A stretch of 64,000 nt of DNA from an uncultured Paenibacillaceae bacterium (GTDB lineage: Bacteria > Bacillota > Bacilli > Paenibacillales > K13), in assembly GCA_913056365.1 (NCBI GenBank), contig CAJXLT010000001.1, forward strand, positions 930,001 to 994,000. Direction: 5' to 3'. The position numbers and the translations under genes were made by a program. This document shows, piece by piece, positions 24,562 to 33,141 of this stretch. Below the pieces are notes generated by a model. The model searched no databases, had not been told where the DNA came from, and saw only the letters and a program-made list of their open reading frames with translations. The first letter of the stretch is position 1. Each line of letters starts with the position of its first letter.

Positions 24562-27145
24562 GAAGGTACAAGGACACCGTATTGATTCTCTGCGTGCAGA
24601 GCCAGCAATCGATCCGCAAGCACGCGTATTGTTCCCATGGGAGATTCCGACGGCTACACAGAATGAGCTGGAATCGAATTGGCGCAGCTATATTTCCGAA
24701 CGCGCTGACCGGTATATCGAAATCAATGAGCCGTTCGGGTTGTTCTCTCAAGTTGACGAAGGCTCATATATGTACGCTTGCAGCGCCGTTCATTGTACAG
24801 AGGATCGCGAGATGTACGTGAATTTGATCAGTTATTTCCCTTCCCCGGTTCGGGTATGGATCAATGGACAACTGGTCATTACAGGTCATTCAGCATATAT
24901 CAACAGGGAGCTCTATCTGCGTGTACCGTTTCGTGAAGGGTTCAATATTATACTCGTAGAATCGCCTCTTCACTTGGATCGGCAAATGAATGAAAGAGAG
25001 TTCATAATCAAGATCAGTCCGCTTGAACGGTTGACGAAGAAGCAGAAGCAAACAGAGCTTATTGATCCTGAGTGGCTGGAGCAGCTTAAGTATCATTATC
25101 ATCTTGTTGTCGACACCTATGCTGTCAGTAGGAATGAAGCAGGGATTCCTCTGTTAGAAGGAATGGTCCAGCCGCAATGCTTCCTGCCTGAGTCAGTGAA
25201 TCAGACACTTGTACTGCAAGTGCTGGATCGATACGGCGTCTGCATAGCAGAGCAGATAGTTGAACCGACACAGCCCTTTCACTTGCTGTTTCCGAACGAA
25301 GCGCAAGGATTCTATCGGATTAAGGTGACGGACAAGCACGACGATCGCACTGTAGTGATAACACATTGCTGCGTTGGCAGTATTGAAGAAGAGGCAGCTC
25401 GCTTGTCCGAGCAAATTAGCCAGCGCACGGACAGCAACTCTGCTGTGCTGGATATATTGCACAGATTCGCTGAAGTTCCTGCTGTCATGCGAAGCTTGAA
25501 TCAATTCGTTCCGGCAGATTGGATGCAGCAAAACCTGAAGGCGTTCTATGAGGCGAGCATATATGCCGCTTCTGCAATGAAGGACGAGCCTGTAGACTTG
25601 ACGGATGTATTTCCTGAACGGTATTCGGTTGTGTTGCCGAAATCAGTCGATACGGAGGAAGTCATCTATACGGTACACCTGCCAGAGTCATTCGATCGCA
25701 ACCGGAACTATCCGATTCTGTTCTATTTCCATGATGCACAGGGTCGCAAGTTTCCGACTCCGTTGCCATGGATGCAATGGTCGCGAACGAGTGAGGCGAT
25801 CGTCGTCGACTTGGTCGGCATAAGCCGCAATCATTACGCGGATGATATTCAGGTCGTCCGCACGATCAACCAGATTGTGGAGTCGCTGCCTGCTGACCGT
25901 GATCGGCTATATGGTGTCGGATTTTGCACGGGGGCTCCCAAGACGTATCGGATTGCCTTCCTAGTGCCGCATCTGTTCGCTGGCTTCGCCTCTATTATCG
26001 GCGATGCTAGAATAGACGCACATCAACCGGAGTATGCATACTTCGACAATTTGCAGCATACAGCCGTATTCGCTGTTTGCGGTGTGGAAAATTGGTTTTT
26101 CAATAGCATGCGCAAATCAGACTTTATCGGTCGGCTTCCGCTAGGCGAGACGTGGATGATTCACGGCTTCATTCACAATGAGAGCAATACGTTGTTTAAT
26201 TCGAAGAAGTTGTTGGAGAAGATGCTGAAGGTGAAGCGCAATCCATTGCCTGCATCGGTGAACTATACGCTAATCGATCCTTCTTTGAATCATTCGTATT
26301 GGGTAGATGCGATACAATCGGCTAAGCATGCGGAGAAGAGGACACAGCTGCATACCGAGATTCGCTCGAGTCAAGAAATTACCGTGCATAGTGAGAATGT
26401 CAGTCACTTTCGATTATTATTAGCTGAGCAAGAAATGGAGCTCGATCAGAAGATCACGCTTGTTCTTAACGGTGTACCTTATCCGCTACGCTTGTCCGAT
26501 CCTTATATAGCAGTATCTTGTACGTGTGAAGGGGTAGATGATTCTGCCAAGGAACACTGGGATATAACGCTGCAGGGACTGCAGCAAGCAGCATTCACGG
26601 ATGCGTTGAATCGTATTGGGGACGATGATGAACAATTAGGCATCAAGAAGGTTTATGTGAACAATCCAATCATTGTAAAGCCCAATCGGAAAAATGACCC
26701 GAGACGGTCGTTCCATATGAGGCTGTCGTTCTTGCTACAAAATCCGATCCGCGACCGATATATCGCCTATAAGCTGGATGCATGCACCGCACAGCAGTGG
26801 GCGGACAGGCATGTCCGGAGTCGGGCGTTCATTCATCTGCTTGATGTGAGTCATCTACACGAAGATCATAAGCAATTGTTGAAGCAACTAGATATATCAG
26901 TCTCAGCGGATGCTCTAACGTATGGCAATGAGACGTATAGGGGAGAGTATGCAGCCGTCATATATAAGCAGCTCGACTCAACAGATCACTTGCTCGTTGC
27001 CTATCAGGGTGATTCTGCCGGTGAAGCGCTGCTTGCCTTGTGGAACACATTCGATGATAATCCAATGTTCTATGAACAGGCTATTGTGTGGCATGATGGT
27101 AAGCTAATTGTACCGAAGCGATTGGAATCGTCTATGGTCGTTTAA
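24461..27145 (+). CDS. Large alpha/beta-hydrolase-like protein with a Cys nucleophile motif
   Basis: 894 residues from the ATG at 24461 (AAAGGGGG upstream). Residues 1-200 look like a beta-sandwich (VRVWINGQLVI). The middle holds an alpha/beta-hydrolase domain, about 385-600: YPILFYFHDAQGRK, a nucleophile elbow GFCTG at 487-491, and candidate His in HGFIHNE (568 or 572). Cys489 replaces the usual Ser of GxSxG, as in PHA synthases and some acyltransferases. The C-terminal 300 residues are unrecognised but contain an oligopeptidase-like tail. No signal peptide. Placed among ACP-pathway genes, it may transfer or release a thioester-bound acyl group; this is inference. An esterase-like pseudoenzyme is the alternative. 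Confidence 0.65.
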   Translation: MNWLKHLDKLMKTTITPIVMSGEEPRTLNRWLIKKVQGHRIDSLRAEPAIDPQARVLFPWEIPTATQNELESNWRSYISERADRYIEINEPFGLFSQVDEGSYMYACSAVHCTEDREMYVNLISYFPSPVRVWINGQLVITGHSAYINRELYLRVPFREGFNIILVESPLHLDRQMNEREFIIKISPLERLTKKQKQTELIDPEWLEQLKYHYHLVVDTYAVSRNEAGIPLLEGMVQPQCFLPESVNQTLVLQVLDRYGVCIAEQIVEPTQPFHLLFPNEAQGFYRIKVTDKHDDRTVVITHCCVGSIEEEAARLSEQISQRTDSNSAVLDILHRFAEVPAVMRSLNQFVPADWMQQNLKAFYEASIYAASAMKDEPVDLTDVFPERYSVVLPKSVDTEEVIYTVHLPESFDRNRNYPILFYFHDAQGRKFPTPLPWMQWSRTSEAIVVDLVGISRNHYADDIQVVRTINQIVESLPADRDRLYGVGFCTGAPKTYRIAFLVPHLFAGFASIIGDARIDAHQPEYAYFDNLQHTAVFAVCGVENWFFNSMRKSDFIGRLPLGETWMIHGFIHNESNTLFNSKKLLEKMLKVKRNPLPASVNYTLIDPSLNHSYWVDAIQSAKHAEKRTQLHTEIRSSQEITVHSENVSHFRLLLAEQEMELDQKITLVLNGVPYPLRLSDPYIAVSCTCEGVDDSAKEHWDITLQGLQQAAFTDALNRIGDDDEQLGIKKVYVNNPIIVKPNRKNDPRRSFHMRLSFLLQNPIRDRYIAYKLDACTAQQWADRHVRSRAFIHLLDVSHLHEDHKQLLKQLDISVSADALTYGNETYRGEYAAVIYKQLDSTDHLLVAYQGDSAGEALLALWNTFDDNPMFYEQAIVWHDGKLIVPKRLESSMVV

Positions 27146-27167
27146 TTTATTTATTGGGAGGATTACT

Positions 27168-28433
27168 ATGAAGGATGAAATGCTGCAATCGCTAGTTAAG
27201 CAGTACGGCACCCCGTTGTACGTGTATGACGGAGACGTCATGCAGCGGCAATATGCCCAATTGAAAGACAGTTTGCCTGAACCTTTTGAAATTTTTTATT
27301 CCGCTAAGTCCAATCCGGCGTTAGGTGTATGCGAGATGTTCCGCCAATGGGGAAGCAATATTGAAGTTGCCTCTTTGGGAGAATTGCATGTTGCGAAGGC
27401 TGCTGGATATGATCCCCGACAAATTATTTTCACAAGTCCAGGCAAGACAATGGCGGAGCTTGAGGCATCTATAGATTGTGATATGTATAGCTTGAATGTA
27501 GAGTCTGTTGAAGAAGCTAGACGTGTGCATCAGCTGGCTCAGGCGCGCGGCAAGGTCGTTCCGATCGCCATTCGGATTAATCCAAACTTCAATCTGTCTA
27601 TGGCTGGTATACGTATGTCTGGTGTGCCTACACAATTCGGAATTGATCAGGATGCACTGGATGAAGCTATCCGTGAGATCTTAACGCTATCCAATGTAAG
27701 GCTTATCGGCATTCATGTCTTCACTGGCACGCAGATGCTCGATGCAGGGCATCTAACCGACAACATGCGAGAGATTATCAAGCTAGCTATTGCGTTATCG
27801 CAAGCGCACGGGTTCCCATTGGAGTTCCTCGATCTCGGCGGCGGCTTCGGCATCCCATACTTCAAGGGTGAGGAACCGCTAGATATGCAGCAGATGAAGC
27901 AAGGCTTGGCAGAAATATGGTCAACGTACCAGCACGAGCTGGCGAATACGCGAATCGGGGTAGAAAGCGGCCGGTACTTGATGGCAGAATCAGGAGAGTT
28001 CGTCGGTGAAGTGTTGTATGTGAAGGAATGCAAGGGTGTAAAGTATCTTGTCTGTGACGGCGGCTCTCATCAGCATGCTTCTTCTGCATTCTTGGGCCGG
28101 TATGTTCGCAACAACTTCCCGATGCGTATTGCCGGCAAATCTTCGCTGCCCACAGAAGAGGTGAGTGTGGCAGGGCCGCTGTGTACCCCGACAGATATGC
28201 TAGGACAGCGCGTTCAGCTTCCAGCAGCGGAGGAAGGGGATCTGCTCGTTATCGAAAAGTCCGGCGCTTACGGGTTAAGCCATAGTCCGGTGCTGTTCTT
28301 GAGCCATACGCTGCCTGCGGAAGTTATGGTGTATCAAGGTACGACTCATGTGCTTCGAGAAAGGGGGAAGGTGGAGGATTTTCTGCTGAGGCAGCAATCG
28401 ATGTTCAAGGCAGAAACTCTTTCGCACATATAA
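27168..28433 (+). CDS. Type III PLP-dependent decarboxylase, BtrK-like
   Basis: 421 residues from the ATG at 27168, with GGGAGG seven bases before; a longer frame beginning at 27108 overlaps the upstream gene and is rejected. The alanine-racemase-like barrel has the PLP lysine in YSAKSNP (Lys47), the phosphate-binding DLGGGFGIPY near residue 224 and GVESGRYL. The C-terminal sheet carries GPLCTPTD, the Cys/Asp motif of diaminopimelate, ornithine and arginine decarboxylases. Together with the ACP and ATP-grasp genes, it best resembles BtrK, which decarboxylates glutamyl-ACP to a gamma-aminobutyryl-ACP. A free diaminopimelate decarboxylase is less likely in this setting. The stop overlaps the next start. 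Confidence 0.8.
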   Translation: MKDEMLQSLVKQYGTPLYVYDGDVMQRQYAQLKDSLPEPFEIFYSAKSNPALGVCEMFRQWGSNIEVASLGELHVAKAAGYDPRQIIFTSPGKTMAELEASIDCDMYSLNVESVEEARRVHQLAQARGKVVPIAIRINPNFNLSMAGIRMSGVPTQFGIDQDALDEAIREILTLSNVRLIGIHVFTGTQMLDAGHLTDNMREIIKLAIALSQAHGFPLEFLDLGGGFGIPYFKGEEPLDMQQMKQGLAEIWSTYQHELANTRIGVESGRYLMAESGEFVGEVLYVKECKGVKYLVCDGGSHQHASSAFLGRYVRNNFPMRIAGKSSLPTEEVSVAGPLCTPTDMLGQRVQLPAAEEGDLLVIEKSGAYGLSHSPVLFLSHTLPAEVMVYQGTTHVLRERGKVEDFLLRQQSMFKAETLSHI

Positions 28434-29830
28434 TGCAACAGAACAACGCGTTCCATCTGGTTCGATGGATTACAGACAATCGCGAGCAAGGGAGAATTGT
28501 GTGGCTGTTCAACATTGGCGCAGAGAAATATTGGAATCCGGTGCAAGCTGGTATCATTGACCGCAGTGAGGACCGCATCGTCAATCGTATCGAAGATATG
28601 AATCTATTGCTGTGCCGCAAGCAAGATGTACTCATCATGAGAGCATATCCAGACGCAGACTTCCTGACCCAACTGCAGCAATGGGGGATGGAAATTCCGA
28701 ACATTGAAGTTCCTGCCGGTGCGGCACAAGATCCTTATACGCCAATAGCGGAGCTCGTGCTGCAGGATTCTGTGCTGTTGGACAAGCTTGCCGGATACGC
28801 AGCTTCCGAGACGGATACGTACTTTGTCCCTTATGCCGTCACGCGTATCGAAGAAGAGATCGCTGACAAATGCGGACTTACGATTCCGCATGCGAATGCT
28901 GCCGTATGTGCGGAAATCAATGACAAGGTAGCTAACCGCCTGCTTGCGGAACAATTGAACTTGCCTGTGTGCAAGGGGAAGGTCTGCCGTTCTGTAGAGG
29001 AAATTCAACAAGCGTACGATGAGCTGGTGCATCAACCGCCGCATTTCGACAAAGTGATTATCAAAGATCCATTCGGCGCATCGGGCAAAGGCTTATATAT
29101 TGTCGAGGATGAGACACGACTTAAGCCGTTGCTGGCCAGGTTAGGCCGTACAGCGCGCAATCGACCTGACATACAGTGGCTTGTCGAAGGCTGGTACAAG
29201 AAGGAAGCTGATATTAACTTTCAGGTATATATTTCACCTGATGGGGAAGCAGACGTATTCTCGATCAAAAATCAAGTGCTGCGCGATACCGTCTATATCG
29301 GATCACAGATGCCGCCTGATTTCGAGCATTCGACGATTGAAGTACTTCAAAGCTACGGCAAACAAATTGGAACGAAGCTGTATGAGCAAGGCTACAGCGG
29401 AGTTGCCGGTATCGATTCGATCATTACAGATGAGAATGTACTCGTGCCGATTATTGAAATTAATGGCCGCTTCACATTGTCTACGTATATTTCCTTTATT
29501 GCGGAGCGTATGGGAATTGCGAAGATGCTGACGAGGTACTTCCGTCTGCAGACGGAGCAACCGATTAGCTACCGGACGATGTGTGACGCGCTGAGCAAGA
29601 ATAACTTGCTCTATAATGATGCGAGCAAGAGCGGTGTACTTCTCTACACATCCGGAACACTGCCTCACGTCCGCGATGAGACAAGTGGACGCTGCGTTGG
29701 GCGCTTGTTCGCCTTAATTGCAGCGCCGACCTGGGAAGAGGCGAATCACTTGCAGCAGCGTCTGGAGCAATTCGTCGACGAACTGCCTAACCAATCCTAC
29801 GCGAGAGCAGATATGCAGACGCTAGGATGA
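28433..29830 (+). CDS. ATP-grasp ligase, BtrJ-like (candidate aminoacyl-ACP ligase)
   Basis: 465 residues; TAATG overlap with the decarboxylase stop, so the two are translationally coupled. The N-terminal 200 residues are a Rossmann-like preATP-grasp domain. The ATP-grasp core has VIIKDPFGASGKGLYIV (Lys211 and the Gly-rich loop), WLVEGWYKKEADINFQ and the Mg-binding IIEINGRFTLST near residue 340. ATP-grasp enzymes join a carboxylate to an amine or thiol through an acyl phosphate. In the butirosin system BtrJ loads glutamate on the ACP BtrI; the matching neighbours (ACP, BtrK-like, BtrH-like) suggest the same here. The amino acid used is unknown. Confidence 0.78.
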   Translation: MQQNNAFHLVRWITDNREQGRIVWLFNIGAEKYWNPVQAGIIDRSEDRIVNRIEDMNLLLCRKQDVLIMRAYPDADFLTQLQQWGMEIPNIEVPAGAAQDPYTPIAELVLQDSVLLDKLAGYAASETDTYFVPYAVTRIEEEIADKCGLTIPHANAAVCAEINDKVANRLLAEQLNLPVCKGKVCRSVEEIQQAYDELVHQPPHFDKVIIKDPFGASGKGLYIVEDETRLKPLLARLGRTARNRPDIQWLVEGWYKKEADINFQVYISPDGEADVFSIKNQVLRDTVYIGSQMPPDFEHSTIEVLQSYGKQIGTKLYEQGYSGVAGIDSIITDENVLVPIIEINGRFTLSTYISFIAERMGIAKMLTRYFRLQTEQPISYRTMCDALSKNNLLYNDASKSGVLLYTSGTLPHVRDETSGRCVGRLFALIAAPTWEEANHLQQRLEQFVDELPNQSYARADMQTLG

Positions 29831-29832
29831 AT

Positions 29833-29886
29833 AAGAGGAGCTGTCAACGAAGTCGTTTATGACTTCTTCCATGACAGCTCCTCTTT
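29833..29886. terminator. Strong bidirectional terminator closing the Btr-like cluster
   Basis: A perfect 14-bp stem, AAGAGGAGCTGTCA with TGACAGCTCCTCTT, encloses a smaller GAAGTC/GACTTC stem. Flanking A and T runs let it work for the ATP-grasp gene and for the converging MFS gene. Confidence 0.85.
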
Positions 29887-29891
29887 CAACA

Positions 29892-31049
29892 TTAATGTGC
29901 GGGTTCTGGATTTGCATGCTTGGCTGTTTGGAGATAGGGACGCATGATATAAATAGCTATACCTCCGATTAGACTCAGGATGGCTCCTGCCAAGTAGAGC
30001 ACCTGCGGGCCGAACGCATCCATCACCCATCCGCCAATGGAGCTTCCCATAATCCCACCGAAGCCGAAAAAAATTGCCGTAAACACAGTTTGACCGGTGG
30101 CAATCAATTCCCTCGGCACGATTTTGTGAATGAAATGCACAGAGGACACAAGCATAACGGGGAATGTCAGCATATGCATCGCTTGGGCAATCGTAATAAT
30201 CATCGGATCACCGGTGAAGCTGTAGATGATCCAACGAAGGGTGTAGCACAACGCTGCTAGCGTAATGAAGAATAGCTCACTGCGCTTGCGAAGCAAGATG
30301 CCGATGAACGCCATCGTCGGCACTGAGCTGAGCGTTGCGACAAGCCAGGCTATGCCGACATCGGACTCTTGTGCGCCAAGCTCCTTCAGATATAGCGGCA
30401 GGAACGTATCGTTCATGCGGTGCGGTGTGCCGATGAATAAGATAATGCCAAGGAAGAGTAAGAACGTACGGTTCGTGAACAGCTTCTTCAAGCTTTCCTT
30501 CGTAACCGGCACGGCGTTCGGCTTCGCATCGGACAGCCAGAACATGGAGATCAAGCTGAGGATGACGACACCGCCGAACAACCAGCCTAATATGCCGATG
30601 CCGGCTTCTTCGATCGTAAATCCCATCCACAGTGCGGCGGTGCCGACACCGACTTCCCCCCATAGTCGAATCGATCCGTAGTTTCGCTTATGCTCAAAGC
30701 TGAAATTGACAATCAAGCTTTCTGTGAGCGGACCAATAGCCGAGAAGAAGAACATGAAGCCGATCATAAGCAGCATCGCTTGGGCGAATGTCGTCGATAA
30801 GTAGAGCGGGATGCTGATAAGTGCTGCTGCGATCATAATCGTTGCAAGCACCCTTTTAACGGTTTTCAGCCGATCACTAACGTAGCCCCAGAACGGCTGA
30901 GCGAAAATCGCAATAAAAGAGCCAAGTCCCATCACGATGCCGATTTCGCCATTTCCTAATCCTTTATGCTGAAAGTAAAGCGGAAAGTAGAAGGCCATGA
31001 CAGCAAAAGAAGAAAACGTCAGGTACGTGTACAAGGATATTCGTAACAA
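29892..31049 (-). CDS. MFS transporter (MFS_1-like, 3-phenylpropionate-permease-like)
   Basis: 385 residues from a TTG at 31049, eight bases after GGAGG; a longer frame from an ATG at 31094 would begin with atypical residues. The carrier has about twelve membrane segments and the motif PFWGYVSDRLKTVKR between segments 2 and 3. It shares the fold of the carriers at 15068 and 37084 but is clearly more distant. It converges on the Btr-like cluster, so export of the cluster product is one possibility, sugar transport another. Nothing in the sequence decides this. Confidence 0.78.
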   Translation of the reverse strand: MLRISLYTYLTFSSFAVMAFYFPLYFQHKGLGNGEIGIVMGLGSFIAIFAQPFWGYVSDRLKTVKRVLATIMIAAALISIPLYLSTTFAQAMLLMIGFMFFFSAIGPLTESLIVNFSFEHKRNYGSIRLWGEVGVGTAALWMGFTIEEAGIGILGWLFGGVVILSLISMFWLSDAKPNAVPVTKESLKKLFTNRTFLLFLGIILFIGTPHRMNDTFLPLYLKELGAQESDVGIAWLVATLSSVPTMAFIGILLRKRSELFFITLAALCYTLRWIIYSFTGDPMIITIAQAMHMLTFPVMLVSSVHFIHKIVPRELIATGQTVFTAIFFGFGGIMGSSIGGWVMDAFGPQVLYLAGAILSLIGGIAIYIMRPYLQTAKHANPEPAH

Positions 31050-31241
31050 GCTGCATACCTCCAAATGTATAATCGCGTGTAGACCAACCTCCATTATAAC
31101 GGCATTCCACTGGATTAGCAGGGGGAGGAATTTACGCGATATTTCCCAGGCGAGCGCAAGAATCGACCGGATATGAGGTGGCTAAATGCCGTGTATTGTT
31201 ATGAATCGACGAATTCTGCAAGTGGCTGACCGGACATAACA

Positions 31242-31283
31242 AACAGCTGCCTGTTATGTGTTGCAGTCGCACAGGCAGCTGTT
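31242..31283 (-). terminator. Terminator of the aminopeptidase gene
   Basis: AACAGCTGCCTG at 31242-31253 pairs perfectly with CAGGCAGCTGTT at 31272-31283, a 12-bp stem with an 18-base loop. It lies 26 bases after the minus-strand stop. The T run on the minus strand is short. Confidence 0.65.
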
Positions 31284-31308
31284 CATCGTTCGATTCGGAC
31301 TTTTCGAT

Positions 31309-32544
31309 TTAGAAGGCCCAATTCCCTTGGCGGAAGACAGGCTCACGGGTGCCGTCTGAACGAATGCCGTCAATGTCCATTTCAGCCGATCCAATCATAA
31401 AATCGACATGGGTGAGGCTGTCGTTCAAGCCGTTCGCAATCTGTTCTTCCTTATCCATGGACTTGCCGCCGTCCAGACAGAAGGCGTAAGCCTTGCCTAT
31501 AGCCAGATGGTTGGATGCATTCTCATCGAATAGCGTGTTGTAGAAGATAAGATCAGTTTGTGAGATAGGAGACTGATGAGGCACGAGCGCAACTTCGCCT
31601 AGATAGCGGGAGCCGTCGTCTGTCTCAATCAAGTTCTTCAATGTGTCATAGCCATGCTCAGCCTTGAAGTCGACGATCTTCCCGTCCTGGAACGTCAAGG
31701 CGAAGTTCTCGATCAGGTTGCCGGCATAGCTAAGCGGCTTCGTGCTGCTGACCGTTCCGTTCACCCCATTCTTCAACGGTGCCGTGAACACTTCTTCTGT
31801 CGGCATATTCGCCACGAACGTCGTTCCCTCACGATTGACACTGCCGGCACTAACCCAGTGATGAAGCGGCGGAAGTTCGATAGTCAGGTCGGTTCCCGGC
31901 GCTTGGTAGTGCAACGCCTTATATTTGCGCTCGTTCAAGCGGTCTGCCTTCGTGTCCAATGTACGAGTATGATCGTTCCAAGCGCTTACGGGGTCCTGTT
32001 GATCGATGCGTGTCGCCTTGAAGATCGCATCCCATAGCGCGTTTATGCGAGCTTCGGCTGCGATATCCGGAAACACCTTGTCTGCCCATACTTGAGAAGG
32101 AATCGCGACGATGGACCAGCTAATCTTGTCGGCCATTGCGTAGGCGCGGTAATGTTGCAATGCGTTGCTTCTCGCAATGTTCGCTGCCTTCACCCGCTGA
32201 GGGTCGATGCCCTTCAGCAAATCCGGATTGGCGGAAATCACACTTAGAAAGGCGGTGTTGTTCTCCGCCATCTCCTCCCAGCCCTTGGCCCGCCACATGA
32301 TCGGATATTCAGAGAAGGAATCCTCAGGCGCAAGCTCGAAGCGCGTTCTTGTAATTTCATCATCCGCCCATTCGACATGTACATAACGGGCGCCGACTTC
32401 ATAGGCGCGCTTGACGATCTTGCGCACGTAGTCCGCAGCTTCAAGCGGAGCTGCTACGACGAGCATCTGTCCAGGCTGAACGTTAACACCGACCTCGACG
32501 GCGAGTGCAGCATATTTATCTAAATTGTGTTGAAATGCTTCCAT
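31309..32544 (-). CDS. M29-family metallo-aminopeptidase (AmpS/PepS-like)
   Basis: 411 residues, the family length. It matches the thermophilic aminopeptidase M29 family: LAVEVGVNVQPGQMLVV at the start, EVGARYVHVEWADDE, and C-terminal metal-site motifs GEVALVPHQSPIS, FDENASNHLAIGKAY and LTHVDFMIGS, with Glu, His and Asp ligands. The family cuts N-terminal residues from peptides in the cytoplasm using two metal ions. GGAGGGATC precedes the ATG. It is transcribed alone from a promoter that contains a perfect inverted repeat, suggesting specific control. Confidence 0.92.
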   Translation of the reverse strand: MEAFQHNLDKYAALAVEVGVNVQPGQMLVVAAPLEAADYVRKIVKRAYEVGARYVHVEWADDEITRTRFELAPEDSFSEYPIMWRAKGWEEMAENNTAFLSVISANPDLLKGIDPQRVKAANIARSNALQHYRAYAMADKISWSIVAIPSQVWADKVFPDIAAEARINALWDAIFKATRIDQQDPVSAWNDHTRTLDTKADRLNERKYKALHYQAPGTDLTIELPPLHHWVSAGSVNREGTTFVANMPTEEVFTAPLKNGVNGTVSSTKPLSYAGNLIENFALTFQDGKIVDFKAEHGYDTLKNLIETDDGSRYLGEVALVPHQSPISQTDLIFYNTLFDENASNHLAIGKAYAFCLDGGKSMDKEEQIANGLNDSLTHVDFMIGSAEMDIDGIRSDGTREPVFRQGNWAF

Positions 32545-32573
32545 ATGATCCCTCCAAAATAGTCTATGTACGC

Positions 32574-32600
32574 ATTATAGCATAGTCGGCACTCGACTAT
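32574..32600 (-). promoter_or_regulatory. Aminopeptidase promoter with inverted-repeat operator
   Basis: On the minus strand TATAAT (32579-32574) is a perfect -10. Two bases upstream, 32582-32600 is a perfect inverted repeat with 7-base arms, ATAGTCG and CGACTAT, and a 5-base centre. It fills the -13 to -31 region, and the -35 position is poor, so it probably binds a regulator. Confidence 0.5.
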
Positions 32601-32702
32601 TCATCTTCTACATCATTTGCGTTCCTCTTCAGTTGTTGTTGCTTAATTGTGGGGCCAGCGAAGCTGAGTATAGCCAATTGAAAATTGTAGAATCATACAT
32701 GC

Positions 32703-32747
32703 AGTAGAGGTTTATCCATGGTAACGAATCGGGCAAACCGGTAAAAT
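32703..32747 (+). promoter_or_regulatory. Candidate activator box and -10 ahead of YciI/GHL6 paralogue 3
   Basis: TAGAGGTTTATCCATGGTAA at 32705-32724 and the following GAATCGG match the box at 17232-17260. The CGG is again 9 bases before a -10-like TAAAAT (32742-32747). It lies 76 bases before the YciI start. Confidence 0.45.
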
Positions 32748-32807
32748 ATTTCTATGTGACCATACTCAACGTATGGAAATGTCTATCTATCTGAGGAGGC
32801 GAATAGA

Positions 32808-33071
32808 TTGAAATATTATGCAGCTTTTCTGAAGATGAAGGATGCAGAGCTCAGCCAGAAATTCAGACCCGAGCATCTTGCTTATTTGGACAAGCGTCGA
32901 GCAGAGGGCGCGATCTTCGCGAACGGACGCTTCGTTGACGGAGCAGGCGGCTTGGTCATCTATAAAGCTGAGAATGAACAGCAAGTAGAGGAAATGGTGA
33001 AGCAAGACCCCTATATTATTGAAGGGGCCAGAAGCTACGAAATCCACGAATGGGAAATTGTTCTTGCCTAA
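32808..33071 (+). CDS. YciI-family protein
   Basis: 87 residues from a TTG start with GAGGAGG upstream. The dimeric ferredoxin-like YCII fold is recognisable from RPEHLAYLDKRRAEGAIFANG, with the conserved His23 and, later, DPYIIEGARSYEIHEWEIV with an Asp. Family members include a dehalogenase-like enzyme and proteins of unknown role. It shares a promoter region with GHL6 paralogue 3 but is separated from it by a strong hairpin, so the second gene may depend on read-through or on its own promoter. Confidence 0.88.
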   Translation: MKYYAAFLKMKDAELSQKFRPEHLAYLDKRRAEGAIFANGRFVDGAGGLVIYKAENEQQVEEMVKQDPYIIEGARSYEIHEWEIVLA

Positions 33072-33084
33072 CAGCACGGTGTGG

Positions 33085-33112
33085 AGCCGGGATCACTGCG
33101 ATCCCGGCTTTT
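33085..33112 (+). terminator. Terminator or attenuator between YciI and GHL6 paralogue 3
   Basis: AGCCGGGATC pairs perfectly with GATCCCGGCT around a 5-base loop, followed by TTTT. It is a strong intrinsic terminator 14 bases after the YciI stop and only 30 bases before the next ATG. Confidence 0.85.
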
Positions 33113-33141
33113 CACGATCAGCATAGAAGAGGAGTGAGGTC

